Shown here: positions 1 through 8,697 of the stretch, piece by piece
Layout: each line of letters begins with the position of its first letter
How positions within the stretch are numbered: the first letter of the stretch is position 1
NCBI RefSeq assembly: GCF_900141755.1
Contig: NZ_LT670844.1
Location: forward strand, 372,001 to 436,000
Origin: Bradyrhizobium lablabi
GTDB taxonomy: Bacteria; Pseudomonadota; Alphaproteobacteria; Rhizobiales; Xanthobacteraceae
Direction: 5' to 3'
DNA length: 64,000 nt
Notes under the pieces: generated by a model
What the model was told of the DNA's origin: nothing
The model's database searches: none
The model's input: the letters and a program-made list of their open reading frames with translations, nothing else
Program-made: the position numbers and the translations under genes

Positions 1-131
1 CCCAAAGCGTCGGAGCGGTTGGAGATCACCACGACGATCTCGGCCGGGAAATCCACTTCGCTTGCCGCCTCGATCAATGCGGACATGTTCGATCCGCGCC
101 CGGAAATCAGGATGGCGACACGGCGCTTCAT
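1..131 (-). CDS. purN: Phosphoribosylglycinamide formyltransferase, N-terminal part (cut by window edge)
   Basis: The first 43 codons are present, starting at the ATG on the minus strand at 131; the rest lies outside the window. The product transfers a formyl group to GAR in purine synthesis. The start of the protein (MKRRVAILISGRGSNMSALI) carries the glycine-rich nucleotide-binding turn ISGRGSN typical of PurN. It begins only 4 nt after the purM stop codon on the same strand, so purM-purN is a translationally close operon, as in other alphaproteobacteria. Confidence 0.93.
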   Translation of the reverse strand, partial: MKRRVAILISGRGSNMSALIEAASEVDFPAEIVVVISNRSDAL

Positions 132-135
132 GGAC

Positions 136-1209
136 TCACCATGCCAGATCGAGATGACCGTTATAGACCACGCGGTGCTCGCCCTCGGCGGGGATCACCT
201 CGCCGAGAAGCGTAACGCTCTCGCCGCCCTCGGCAAGAATCGCGGTGACCTGTTCGATCGCATCCGCTTTCACGATCGCGATCATGCCGATGCCGCAATT
301 GAAGGTGCGCAGCAATTCGAGTTCGGCGATGCCGCCCTGCTCCGCCAGCCATTTGAACACCGGCAGCACTGGAAGCCTCGCCAGATCGATGCCGACGCCG
401 AGATGCTTCGGCAGCACGCGCGGAATATTGTCGGTGAAACCGCCGCCGGTGATGTGGGCGAGCCCCTTGACCGCGCCGCTCTCGCGAATCGCGCGCAGGC
501 ATGACCTCACATAGAGCCGCGTCGGCGTCAGCAGCGCGCCGCCCAATGTCATGACCGGGGAGAACGGCGCGGGCGCGTCTAAGCCGAGGCCGGATCGTTC
601 GACGATCTTGCGGACCAGGGAAAAACCGTTGGAGTGAAGGCCCGACGAGGCAAGGCCGAGCACGGCGTCCCCGACCGCAATATCGGGCCGCGGCAACAGC
701 GTGCCGCGTTCGGCCGCGCCGACCGCAAACCCCCCGAGGTCGTAGTCGCCATCCCTGTAGAGGCCGGGCATTTCGGCGGTTTCGCCGCCAATCAGCGCGC
801 AGCCGGATTCGCGGCAGCCTTCCGCGACCCCTGCGACGATCGCCGCCGCCGCCTCCGGATCGAGCCTGCCGCATGCAAAATAGTCCAGAAAGAACAGCGG
901 CTCCGCGCCCTGCACCACCAGGTCGTTGACCGACATCGCCACCAGGTCGATGCCGATGCCGCCGTGCAGGCCGGTCTCGATCGCGATCTTGACCTTGGTG
1001 CCGACGCCATCCGTGGCGGCGACCAGGACCGGGTCTTTGAAGCCCGCGGCCTTGAGATCGAACAGCCCGCCGAACCCGCCGATTTCGGCGTCGGCCCCGG
1101 CGCGGGCGGTAGCACGGACCATCGGCTTGATCAGGTCGACCAGCCGATTACCCGCATCGATGTCGACACCCGAATCCGCGTAAGTGAGCCCGTTTTTGCG
1201 GTCGATCAT
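136..1209 (-). CDS. purM: Phosphoribosylformylglycinamidine cyclo-ligase (AIR synthetase)
   Basis: 357 aa, the usual PurM length. It closes the imidazole ring of FGAM to AIR in cytosolic purine synthesis using ATP. Visible signatures are [12 protein letters not shown] near the N-terminus, the ATP-site stretch [28 protein letters not shown], and [11 protein letters not shown], all standard for the family. The ATG at 1209 is the natural start. purN follows 4 nt downstream on the same strand, and the CDP-alcohol phosphatidyltransferase gene is divergent upstream. purF, another purine gene, lies far away at 58.7 kb. Confidence 0.97.
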   Translation of the reverse strand: MIDRKNGLTYADSGVDIDAGNRLVDLIKPMVRATARAGADAEIGGFGGLFDLKAAGFKDPVLVAATDGVGTKVKIAIETGLHGGIGIDLVAMSVNDLVVQGAEPLFFLDYFACGRLDPEAAAAIVAGVAEGCRESGCALIGGETAEMPGLYRDGDYDLGGFAVGAAERGTLLPRPDIAVGDAVLGLASSGLHSNGFSLVRKIVERSGLGLDAPAPFSPVMTLGGALLTPTRLYVRSCLRAIRESGAVKGLAHITGGGFTDNIPRVLPKHLGVGIDLARLPVLPVFKWLAEQGGIAELELLRTFNCGIGMIAIVKADAIEQVTAILAEGGESVTLLGEVIPAEGEHRVVYNGHLDLAW

Positions 1210-1368
1210 GGCCTGTCCCAGATAATGCCGGCTGGTTACGTCGGATTCCGCGGATGCGCAATGGCTCGCAAGCGGTATGCCCGTGTACTATGTAGACAGG
1301 AACCGGTTCAGCCTGCAAAGAGCCGGACCTTCGTAAAAAACAAGGCCGGGAGCCGGGAAGCGACCGAG

Positions 1369-1911
1369 TTGAGTATTCCGAATATCATTACGCTGGGCCG
1401 CATCCTCCTGGTGCCGATCATCGTCTGGGCGATCGCCTCCAGCCAGATGGAAATCGCGTTCGCGATCTTCGTCATCGCCGGCGTCAGCGACGCCGTGGAC
1501 GGCTTCCTCGCCAAGCGTTTCAACATGGCGAGCGAGTTAGGCGCCCTGCTCGATCCCTTGGCCGACAAGGCGCTTCTGGTCTCGATCTACGTGGCGCTTG
1601 GTATCTGGGGCGCGGTGCCGCGCTGGATCGTCATCCTCGTGGTCTCGCGCGATATCATGATCGTGAGCGCCGTGATTGTGTCATGGTTGTTCGGCAAGCC
1701 GATCCCGATGAAGCCGTTGATGGTGTCAAAACTCAATACCGTGGCGCAGGTGGCATTCGCGGCATTGGTGCTGGCCGCGCTCGGCTTCGGCTTCCAGCCG
1801 AGGCCGTATGATCTGATCCTGATGGGCTTTGTAACGGTCTTTACTTTGGTCTCCGTCTCTCTCTATCTCGTGGAGTGGGTGCGGCACATGAGCACGATCG
1901 AAGCCAGCTAG
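1369..1911 (+). CDS. CDP-alcohol phosphatidyltransferase (PgsA-like)
   Basis: About 180 aa, integral membrane, with several hydrophobic helices (for example the LGRILLVPIIVWAIA segment). The active-site motif D-x2-D-G-x2-A-(R/K)-x8-G-x3-D-x3-D is complete: DAVDGFLAK, then GALLDPLAD. A lysine stands where most family members have arginine after the alanine. The frame stays open far upstream, but homology begins at SIPNIITLGR; a TTG at 1369, with GGAAG about 8 nt upstream, is the most likely start. The family makes phosphatidylglycerol phosphate or related phospholipids from CDP-diacylglycerol. It is either the cell's PgsA or a paralogue; the sequence does not decide. Confidence 0.85.
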   Translation: MSIPNIITLGRILLVPIIVWAIASSQMEIAFAIFVIAGVSDAVDGFLAKRFNMASELGALLDPLADKALLVSIYVALGIWGAVPRWIVILVVSRDIMIVSAVIVSWLFGKPIPMKPLMVSKLNTVAQVAFAALVLAALGFGFQPRPYDLILMGFVTVFTLVSVSLYLVEWVRHMSTIEAS

Positions 1912-1962
1912 AGCGCGATCGAAGCAAGTTGGATCGCCGAGATCCCGGTATGGAGCAACCGC

Positions 1963-2640
1963 GTGGCAGGCCGCGTCGAACCTCGTCAACTGGCATTTGC
2001 GCTGCCGCACGCGGAAAGCCTCACCCGCGACAATTTCCTCGAAGGACCGGCCAATGCTGCCGGCCTGGCGCTGGTTGACGGTTGGCCGGACTGGCCAAGC
2101 CCGATCATGCTGCTGGTCGGACCGGAGGGCTCCGGCAAGAGCCATCTGGCGGCGATCTGGGCCGAGCAGGCCGGCGCGCGGTCGATATCCGCCCATGCGC
2201 TGACCGCAACCGCGGTGCCGGGCGCGCTGGCGACCGGGGCGCTGGTGGTGGAAGACTTGAAATCGCCTGATGTCGACGAGCGGGCGCTCTTTCACCTGAT
2301 GAACCTGGCGCGGGAAGACGAAGCCTTCGTTCTGATCACCGCGCGGGTGCCGCCGTCCGCGCTCCAAATCGAGCTGCGCGATCTGCGGTCACGGCTGCGC
2401 GCGGTTCCGACGGTGTCGCTGCTGCCGCCCGACGACCAGTTGTTTCGCGCCCTGATCGTCAAATTCTGCGCCGACCGTCAACTGGCTGTCGATGAGACGG
2501 TGGTAAGCTATCTCGCAACCCGGATCGAGCGGTCCTACGCGGCCGTACGGCAGGCGGTCGAACTGCTCGACAGCGAAGCCTTGCGGCTCGGCCGGCCGGT
2601 CACCCGGGCGCTGGCGGCTGAATTATTGCGCAATGCCTGA
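1963..2640 (+). CDS. hdaA: HdaA-type DnaA-related ATPase
   Basis: 225 aa with a GTG start. A short, DnaA domain III-like AAA+ protein: Walker A GPEGSGKSHLAAIW, a weak Walker B region ALVVEDL, then sensor-type helices, and no DnaA DNA-binding domain. The N-terminal PRQLAFALPH resembles the clamp-binding segment (QLxL/F type) found in Hda/HdaA. In Caulobacter, HdaA binds the beta clamp and stimulates ATP hydrolysis by DnaA, limiting re-initiation; the same role is inferred here. It sits just before ppk, the common alphaproteobacterial arrangement. Confidence 0.88.
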   Translation: MAGRVEPRQLAFALPHAESLTRDNFLEGPANAAGLALVDGWPDWPSPIMLLVGPEGSGKSHLAAIWAEQAGARSISAHALTATAVPGALATGALVVEDLKSPDVDERALFHLMNLAREDEAFVLITARVPPSALQIELRDLRSRLRAVPTVSLLPPDDQLFRALIVKFCADRQLAVDETVVSYLATRIERSYAAVRQAVELLDSEALRLGRPVTRALAAELLRNA

Positions 2641-2766
2641 TTTGTGACGGCCGAGGCGCATCTTGACGGCGCGGCTTGTGGGAACATCAATGTCATCGAA
2701 ACGTCATCGCGATAACACATGCTTTGCGCCGACTTGGCTAAAATGGCGGCGCGGCCTGATTTGGGA

Positions 2767-5001
2767 ATGGATCAAACCTTGATGGAATCCGCGCAAGCCA
2801 TTGTAATTAAAGAAAAAGAAGCGGAAGCCGAGGCTAGCCCGACGATTGCTGCAAGCCCCGAACGCTTCATCAATCGCGAGCTTTCCTGGCTGCATTTCAA
2901 TCGCCGGGTGCTCGAGGAGTCGGTCAATCCCGGCCATCCCGCGCTTGAACGGGTGCGATTCCTGTCGATTTCCGCCAATAACCTTGATGAGTTCTTCATG
3001 GTCCGCGTCGCCGGCATCAAGGCCCAGGTGCGCGAGGGCATTGCCGAGCGCAGCCCAGACGGGCTGACCCCGTCCGAACAGCTGGTTCTGATCAACGAGA
3101 CGGTTTCAAAGCTCGCCAACGACCAACAGGCGATCTGGCGCGACCTGCGCGGCATCCTGGCCGAAGTGGGCATCGTTCTTGTCGACGGCCGCGATGTCAC
3201 CAAGACCGAGCGAGGCTGGATCGAGGATCATTTCCTCCACAACATTTTTCCATTGCTGACGCCGCTTGCCATCGATCCAGCGCATCCCTTCCCGTTTATC
3301 CCGAGCCTCGGATTTACCATCGCGCTGCACCTGGCGCGGGTCGCCGACGGCAAGCCGATGAACGCGCTCATTCGTATGCCCGGCAAGATCGATCGCTTCA
3401 TCCGCCTGCCCGCCGGCAAGGACGCGACCGTGCGCCTGATTACGCTGGAGCAGGCCACCGGCCTGTTCATCGGCCGGCTGTTCCCTGGCTATGTCGTCAA
3501 AGGCCAGGGCGCCTTCCGCATCATCCGGGATTCCGAACTCGAAATCGAGGAAGAGGCCGAAGATCTGGTGCGGCTGTTTGAAACCGCGTTGAAGCGGCGG
3601 CGGCGCGGATCGGTGATCCGGCTCGAGATCGAAGCCAACATGCCGGATGAACTGCGCGCCTTCGTGCAGCACGCACTTTCCACCGCCGACGACGAGGTGT
3701 TGCTGGTCGACGGCGTGCTGGCGATGAACGAATTGTCGCAACTGACCCGGCTCGACCGCCCCGATCTCGAATTCGCGCCCTACGTCCCCCGCCATCCGGA
3801 ACGCGTGCGCGACCATGGCGGCGATATTTTCGCCGCGATCCGGCAAAAGGACCTGATCGTCCATCATCCCTATGAATCGTTCGACGTCGTCGTGCAATTC
3901 CTGCAACAGGCCGCCCGCGATCCCGACGTCGTCGCCATCAAGCAGACGCTTTATCGCACCTCGAACAACTCGCCGATCGTCCGCGCGCTCGCGGAGGCCG
4001 CGGAAGCCGGAAAGTCGGTAACCGCGCTGATCGAGCTCAAGGCGCGGTTCGATGAGGAAGCCAACATCCGCTGGGCCCGCGACCTCGAACGCGCCGGCGT
4101 CCAGGTCGTGTACGGGTTCATCGAACTGAAGACCCATGCCAAGCTGTCGCTGATCGTGCGCCGCGAGGGCGGCAGTCTCACGACCTATGTCCATACCGGC
4201 ACGGGGAACTATCATCCGGTGACCGCGCGTATCTACACTGATTTGTCCTATTTCACCTCCGACCCGATCATCGGCCGCGACGCCGCGCGGGTCTTCAACT
4301 ACATCACCGGCTACGCCGAACCGAGCGACATCGAGAAGATGGCGGTATCGCCGCTGACCCTGCGCAAGCGCATGCTCGAACATATTCACGGCGAGACCAA
4401 CCACGCCCGTCACGGCAGGCCCGCGGCGATCTGGATGAAGATGAACTCGCTGGTCGACCCCGACATCATCGACGCACTCTACCAAGCCTCGCAGGCGGGC
4501 GTATCGATCGAGCTGGTGGTGCGCGGCATCTGTTGCCTGCGTCCGGGCATATCAGGGCTTTCGGAGAATATCCGCGTCAAATCGATCATCGGCCGTTTCC
4601 TCGAGCATGGCCGAATCTACTGCTTCGGCATGGGACAGGGCCTGCCCGGCGCAAAAGCTGCTGTGTATATCTCGTCCGCCGACATGATGCCGCGCAACCT
4701 CGATCGCCGGGTCGAAATCCTCTGTCCGCTGCAAAATCCCACGGTGCATCAGCAGGTTCTCGAGCAGATCATGGTCGCTAACCTGAAGGATACCGAGCAG
4801 AGCTGGCAATTGTTGCCGGACGGATCGTCAACGCGTATGAAGGCCGCGAAGGGCGAGGAGTCTTTCAACCTGCATAATTACTTCATGACGAATCCGAGTC
4901 TGTCCGGCCGTGGAAAGTCGCTTAAGGAATCTTCGCCGCGCCGGCTCACGCGCCGTACCGAGCGTCAGCAATCGTCCACCGAGCGTCAGGCATCATCATA
5001 A
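2767..5001 (+). CDS. ppk1: Polyphosphate kinase 1
   Basis: About 744 aa from the ATG at 2767; in-frame ATGs at 2719 and 2782 are alternatives and none has a clear ribosome-binding site. Makes polyphosphate from ATP reversibly. Domains in order: N-terminal helical domain opening with [18 protein letters not shown], a head domain, and two phospholipase D-like catalytic domains; the autophosphorylated histidine lies in [11 protein letters not shown], followed by [11 protein letters not shown]. The C-terminal tail is rich in Ser, Arg and Gln and looks disordered. The stop is 12 nt before the GTG of ppx, so synthesis and breakdown of polyphosphate are co-transcribed. Confidence 0.96.
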   Translation: MDQTLMESAQAIVIKEKEAEAEASPTIAASPERFINRELSWLHFNRRVLEESVNPGHPALERVRFLSISANNLDEFFMVRVAGIKAQVREGIAERSPDGLTPSEQLVLINETVSKLANDQQAIWRDLRGILAEVGIVLVDGRDVTKTERGWIEDHFLHNIFPLLTPLAIDPAHPFPFIPSLGFTIALHLARVADGKPMNALIRMPGKIDRFIRLPAGKDATVRLITLEQATGLFIGRLFPGYVVKGQGAFRIIRDSELEIEEEAEDLVRLFETALKRRRRGSVIRLEIEANMPDELRAFVQHALSTADDEVLLVDGVLAMNELSQLTRLDRPDLEFAPYVPRHPERVRDHGGDIFAAIRQKDLIVHHPYESFDVVVQFLQQAARDPDVVAIKQTLYRTSNNSPIVRALAEAAEAGKSVTALIELKARFDEEANIRWARDLERAGVQVVYGFIELKTHAKLSLIVRREGGSLTTYVHTGTGNYHPVTARIYTDLSYFTSDPIIGRDAARVFNYITGYAEPSDIEKMAVSPLTLRKRMLEHIHGETNHARHGRPAAIWMKMNSLVDPDIIDALYQASQAGVSIELVVRGICCLRPGISGLSENIRVKSIIGRFLEHGRIYCFGMGQGLPGAKAAVYISSADMMPRNLDRRVEILCPLQNPTVHQQVLEQIMVANLKDTEQSWQLLPDGSSTRMKAAKGEESFNLHNYFMTNPSLSGRGKSLKESSPRRLTRRTERQQSSTERQASS

Positions 5002-5013
5002 GGGGTCTTTCCG

Positions 5014-6516
5014 GTGAAGGGGCCGCGCAAACGCGCATCGAGCGTCGCGGTCATCGACATCGGCTCGAACTCGGTGCGTCTCGTCGTCTACGAATCGTTG
5101 ACGCGAAGCCTGGTCACGCTGTTCAACGAAAAAACCCTGTGCGGTCTCGGACGAGAGGTGCAGACCACCGGGCTATTGGCGCCCGACGCCGTCGCCAAGG
5201 CGTTGACGTCGCTGCGGCGGTTTCGCGCGCTGTGCAAAGTGATGAAAGTCGGCCGGGTCTACGCGATCGCCACCGCCGCGTGCCGCGATGCCACCAACGG
5301 CCCGGATTTCATTGCCAAGGCCGAACGCATCTGCGGCGTCAAAATAGAAATCCTCTCGGGTCCGCGCGAAGCGAAATTATCCGCCTTCGGCGTCATCTCC
5401 GGCATTCACAAGCCGGACGGGATCGTCGGCGATCTCGGCGGCGGTTCGCTGGAACTGGTCGACGTTCGCGGCAACCGGGTTCATAGCGGCGTCACGTTGC
5501 CGCTCGGAAGCCTCGCGCTGCAGGATCTGTCGCACAAATCCTTGAAGCGCGCCGAGCGCATCGTCAAAACCGAGCTTTCCGATGTTGCCCAGCTCTCGGC
5601 CGGCCGCGGCCGTGTGTTCTACGCGGTCGGTGGAACGTGGCGCGCGCTGGCGCGCATCCACATCATCCAGAGCGAATACCCGCTGCGAGTGATGCATGGC
5701 TATTCGATACCGGCCCAGGACGCACTCGATTTCGCGCAGCGCCTGCGGCGCCTGGTAACGGCGAATATGTTGGCCAATATCGAGGTCGTTGCCGATGCGC
5801 GGCGGCCGCTATTGGCCTACGCTGCCCTCGTTCTCGAACAAATCATCCGGGTCGCGAAGCCGAAAACCATTGTGTTTTCGACCTTCGGCGTACGTGAAGG
5901 CCTGCTCTACGAGAAGCTGCCGCCGGCCGAGCGCGCCAAGGACGGATTGTTTGGCGCCGTTCAAGAGCTCAACGGACTGTTGTCGCGATCCGCGCGTCAT
6001 GCCCAGGAATTGACGGAATGGACCGATCGCCTGGTGCGGGTCGTGCATTTGCGGGAAACCGACGAGGATCGCCGCCTGCGCCATGTCGCTTGCCTGTTGT
6101 CGGATATCGGCTGGCGGGTACATCCCGATCACCGCGGCGAGGAAACGCTCAGTCTCATCATCAATGGCAATTTCGGCTCGATCAGCCATCAAGGCCGGGC
6201 GTTTGTCGCATTGTCGGTGTTCTACCGTTATGCGGGCTTGAGCGAACAGAACGAACCGCCGGCTATCATTCGTGAGTTGGTGCTGCCGGCCATGATCGAG
6301 CGTGCGCGCCTGCTCGGCGCCGCGTTCCGCGTCGCCCATCTGATATCGGCGGCGCGGCCGGGCGTGTTGCCGGCGACCCACTTCCGAACCCAGGGCCGCA
6401 AGCTGATGCTGGTGTTCGAGCACCGGATGGTCGATATCGTCGCCGACCGCGTCGGCAGCCGCTTCAAGCAGCTGGCGCGGCTGGTCGGCCGCTCCGGGTC
6501 GATCGAAAGGCGCTAG
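5014..6516 (+). CDS. ppx: Ppx/GppA-family exopolyphosphatase
   Basis: 500 aa, GTG start preceded by AAGGGG. Removes terminal phosphates from polyphosphate, or pppGpp phosphate. The N-terminal ASKHA-fold ATPase signatures are VAVIDIGSNSVRLVVYE and GDLGGGSLEL; a C-terminal helical HD-like domain (LRHVACLLSDIGWRVHPDHR) follows. The last codons (VGRSGSIERR) are notable: 22 bp of this 3' end recur at 13754-13775, beyond a block of accessory DNA, which suggests that DNA was inserted here and that the gene's terminus was replaced or duplicated. Confidence 0.94.
   Translation: MKGPRKRASSVAVIDIGSNSVRLVVYESLTRSLVTLFNEKTLCGLGREVQTTGLLAPDAVAKALTSLRRFRALCKVMKVGRVYAIATAACRDATNGPDFIAKAERICGVKIEILSGPREAKLSAFGVISGIHKPDGIVGDLGGGSLELVDVRGNRVHSGVTLPLGSLALQDLSHKSLKRAERIVKTELSDVAQLSAGRGRVFYAVGGTWRALARIHIIQSEYPLRVMHGYSIPAQDALDFAQRLRRLVTANMLANIEVVADARRPLLAYAALVLEQIIRVAKPKTIVFSTFGVREGLLYEKLPPAERAKDGLFGAVQELNGLLSRSARHAQELTEWTDRLVRVVHLRETDEDRRLRHVACLLSDIGWRVHPDHRGEETLSLIINGNFGSISHQGRAFVALSVFYRYAGLSEQNEPPAIIRELVLPAMIERARLLGAAFRVAHLISAARPGVLPATHFRTQGRKLMLVFEHRMVDIVADRVGSRFKQLARLVGRSGSIERR
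6484..6505 (+). repeat. 22-bp direct repeat, left copy (inside ppx 3' end)
   Basis: The stretch starting GTCGGCCGCTCC and ending GGGTCGATCG is identical at 13754-13775. This copy encodes VGRSGSI near the ppx C-terminus. Together the copies bracket 7.2 kb of accessory DNA and look like the footprint of an insertion. No integrase gene is visible between them. Confidence 0.75.
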
Positions 6517-6581
6517 GCCAGTCCAGCGCAATTTTCTCTGATTCAATTTTCAAACAGCCACGATGCGCAAGGTTTTGACAT

Positions 6582-6671
6582 CGTCATTGCGAGCGCAGCG
6601 AAGCAATCCAGCTTTGGCGCCGCGAAACAGGAAGCTGGATTGCTTCGTCGCAAGTGCTCCTCGCAATGACG
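6582..6671. repeat. Palindromic intergenic repeat (REP-like)
   Basis: Outer arms CGTCATTGCGAG (6582-6593) and CTCGCAATGACG (6660-6671) are perfect inverted repeats. A second nested pair (GAAGCAATCCAGCT and AGCTGGATTGCTTC) lies inside, so the unit can fold into a long hairpin. This type of sequence is scattered in Bradyrhizobium-like genomes. Because it follows ppx it may also act as a 3'-end stabiliser or attenuator; that is inference. Confidence 0.75.
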
Positions 6672-6684
6672 ACTGGAAACAGTT

Positions 6685-7083
6685 TCGCATTCCCGCGGCG
6701 CAATGCGCCCGAGGTTTGCCTCATCTTTCACCCTCCTGGAAAGTAGAGGGCGCAGGGAAAGCCGGATGCGCGCTGCACCCGCGGTCTCGCGTGCAAAATG
6801 CAATATAGAAGACGCACACGAGCATACAGGTTCAGCGGAGGCAATCCGGCCTTCCCTGCACGATGGTTTACGGCTTACTTCGTGCTCTCCCCGGCGACCG
6901 GGCTCTTTTGCCACCGTCATCCGTGGAAGTGACTTCCACGAACTTGACACCAGCGTCGGGGTGTCAGGACCACACGACTTCGCCGTCCGCTTAAGCGCTG
7001 TTCGTCAATAGCGCTGCTGCGTCCACCGCATCCCGCCCCGCGTCCGTGACGATCGCGATACGCCCCTCGAGAGGAACGAGACG
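6685..7083. repeat. ~400-bp dispersed non-coding repeat, copy A
   Basis: No convincing gene is present. The stretch aligns end to end with 52007-52396: shared blocks include CCCGCGGCGC near the left edge, a block around CTTCGTGCTCTCCCCGGCGA, GTCAGGACCACACGACTTC, and GCGCTGTTCGTCAATAGCGC followed by GTCCACCGCATCCC. Both copies sit directly beside a palindromic repeat. The middle is more diverged than the right-hand 200 bp. Function unknown. Confidence 0.75.
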
Positions 7084-7309
7084 GCGCAGTTGTAAAAGTG
7101 TTTTGGGGCAAACGAGAACAAATTTCTTTTTGCAGGGAGGACTGGACAGGGCAAATCAGCTTGATCCGAAAGGAGAATTTTTGCTCAATTGAAATTGCTG
7201 TGAAAGCCGGAATTGAGGTCAAATGGCATCGCTGATTTGCCCGTCGGGCGATCGATGGCGCTACGTTCGCTCTTTCCCCGCTATGGCCGAACCGTGAGTT
7301 GAATTAAGT
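7084..7309. other. Intergenic stretch before the IS element
   Basis: About 225 bp without a supportable gene. It contains short facing pieces (CAAATCAGC near 7155 and GCTGATTTG near 7231) and ends in the left half of a small palindromic motif (AATTAAGTGCAC, 7302-7313) that is interrupted by the IS insertion. Confidence 0.5.
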
Positions 7310-7374
7310 GCACTGGACTGCACCCCTGGAACGAGACACGATAATTTCTGTGACAGTGCGGTTGCCATGATGCG

Positions 7375-8232
7375 TTATCGTGGTTTGTTTTGCGCGAACG
7401 CGGTTTCGAACTCAAGGGGCGATTGGTACCCGAGCGCCGAGTGCAACCGGTCCTTGTTGTAGACTTCTGCGATGAAGCTATTGATTCGGCGGCGGGCGTC
7501 ACTGAGGTCGGCGAAGGCCTTGCCGTCGATCTCTTCGGTCTTCAGCGTCTTCATGAAGCTCTCGGCCTTGGCGTTGTCGAAGGGATTGCCCGGTCTGCTC
7601 ATGCTGATGGTGATGTCGCGATCGGCCAGCCGTTGGCGATAGGCGATGGAGGCGTATTGCACCCCGCGATCGGAGTGATGGATCAGGCTGCCGGGTTGCG
7701 GCTTTCGGGCATCGATGGCTGTCTCCAGCGCGGCGATGGCGAGTGAGGCATCGAGCGTGTTCTCAAAAGCCCAGCCCACGGCCTTGCGCGAGAAGGCGTC
7801 GAGAATGACGGCGAGATAGGCGAAGGCTCTGGCGAGATGCACATAAGTGATGTCGGCGACCCAGATTTGATCAGGCGCTGACGGAACAAGGCCGCGCACC
7901 AGATTGGGCACGATGAGAAAGGCCGAGGGGCGGTCGGCTGGTGGCTTCAGGAACGGCGCCTTGCGCTGGGCCAGGAGATTGTCCTCGCGCATAAGCCGCT
8001 GAACTTTCTTGGCATTCACCACCATGCCCTGCCGTCTGAGGGCCGCTGTCACCCGCCTATAGCCATAGAAGCGGTGCTTGAGGCAAATGCGCTGGATAAC
8101 GTCGCGCAACTCGCACTCAGCCGCCTCACCGCTGCGTCCGGCAAGGTGCCGGTAATACGTCGCGCGCGGCAGGCCTGCGAGCCTGCACAGGTGCAGCACA
8201 TCGGCGTGCGAACCGGCCGCTTCTAGCGTCAT
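7375..8232 (-). CDS. IS3-family transposase OrfB (DDE integrase domain)
   Basis: 285 aa. The rve-type catalytic core shows all three acidic residues: Asp127 in VWVADITYV, Asp188 in HHSDRGVQY, and Glu224 in NAKAESFMKTLK, with the D-35-E spacing of the family. An N-terminal HTH_21-like segment (YGYRRVTAALRRQG) precedes it. The ATG overlaps the orfA stop codon as ATGA, so the two could be translationally coupled; the usual programmed -1 frameshift was not identified. Confidence 0.95.
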   Translation of the reverse strand: MTLEAAGSHADVLHLCRLAGLPRATYYRHLAGRSGEAAECELRDVIQRICLKHRFYGYRRVTAALRRQGMVVNAKKVQRLMREDNLLAQRKAPFLKPPADRPSAFLIVPNLVRGLVPSAPDQIWVADITYVHLARAFAYLAVILDAFSRKAVGWAFENTLDASLAIAALETAIDARKPQPGSLIHHSDRGVQYASIAYRQRLADRDITISMSRPGNPFDNAKAESFMKTLKTEEIDGKAFADLSDARRRINSFIAEVYNKDRLHSALGYQSPLEFETAFAQNKPR

Positions 8233-8630
8233 GGCTTCAATAACTTCGATGATGCGGATGCGGGTTTGCCTTGCGCTGCCGGCCGCTCCAAGGCGCGCAA
8301 GGCTTTTCGAAAAAAATCGATGTCCAGTTGCTGGCGGCCCACCAGCCGTTCAAGCTCGGCGATGCGCGCGCTCGCCTGGGCGAGCGCAGAGCGTTTTTTG
8401 TCATCCGCCTGTAGCGGCCTGAGCCTGCGGGGGCCAGGCTTGGGCCCGCGCTTGCGATTCAACCCCTCAGGCCCATGGGCCTTCCACGCCTTGATCCAGT
8501 CATGCAGAAGCTTGCGCGATATCCCAAGCTTGCGGGCCACAGGCAGAACGCCTTCGCCTCCTTCAGCAAGCTTGATCGCCTTCAATTTGTACGCCGTCGG
8601 AAACTGACGGATCTTTCCTTTTGCTGCCAC
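8229..8630 (-). CDS. IS3-family transposase OrfA (HTH protein)
   Basis: 133 aa. An N-terminal helix-turn-helix region (YKLKAIKLAEGG, then VARKLGISRKLLHDWIKAW) binds the IS ends. A C-terminal coiled-coil/leucine-zipper region (IAELERLVGRQQLDIDFFRKAL) serves oligomerisation, as in IS3-family OrfA proteins. It lies entirely within the inverted repeats, upstream of orfB on the minus strand and overlapping it by 4 nt. The reading frame is undamaged. Confidence 0.93.
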   Translation of the reverse strand: MAAKGKIRQFPTAYKLKAIKLAEGGEGVLPVARKLGISRKLLHDWIKAWKAHGPEGLNRKRGPKPGPRRLRPLQADDKKRSALAQASARIAELERLVGRQQLDIDFFRKALRALERPAAQGKPASASSKLLKP

Positions 8631-8697
8631 AGGTCATCCTCGAAATGCCTGTCACAGAAATTATCGTGTCTCGTTCCAGGGGTGCAGTCCAGCACCG

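Larger units (their letters stand above)
7314..8691 (-). mobile_element. Complete IS3-family insertion sequence with target-site duplication
   Basis: 1378 bp. The ends 7314-7356 and 8649-8691 are perfect 43-bp inverted repeats, beginning TGGACTGCACCCCTGG and reading inward. The element is flanked by the 4-bp direct repeat GCAC (7310-7313 and 8692-8695), the target duplication expected of this family. It carries an HTH protein orfA and a DDE transposase orfB on the minus strand, both intact. It split a ~25-bp palindromic motif whose halves are at 7302-7313 and 8692-8708. Perfect ends and intact genes argue for a recent, possibly active insertion. Confidence 0.95.

Noticed and set aside
3106-4485. 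459-codon minus-strand frame opposite ppk1
   Set aside because: Shadow of ppk1, which has complete catalytic motifs; no recognisable domain in the antisense product.
6700-7020. Small ORFs inside the 400-bp repeat
   Set aside because: The frames are not preserved in the second copy at 52 kb, so they are unlikely to be genes.
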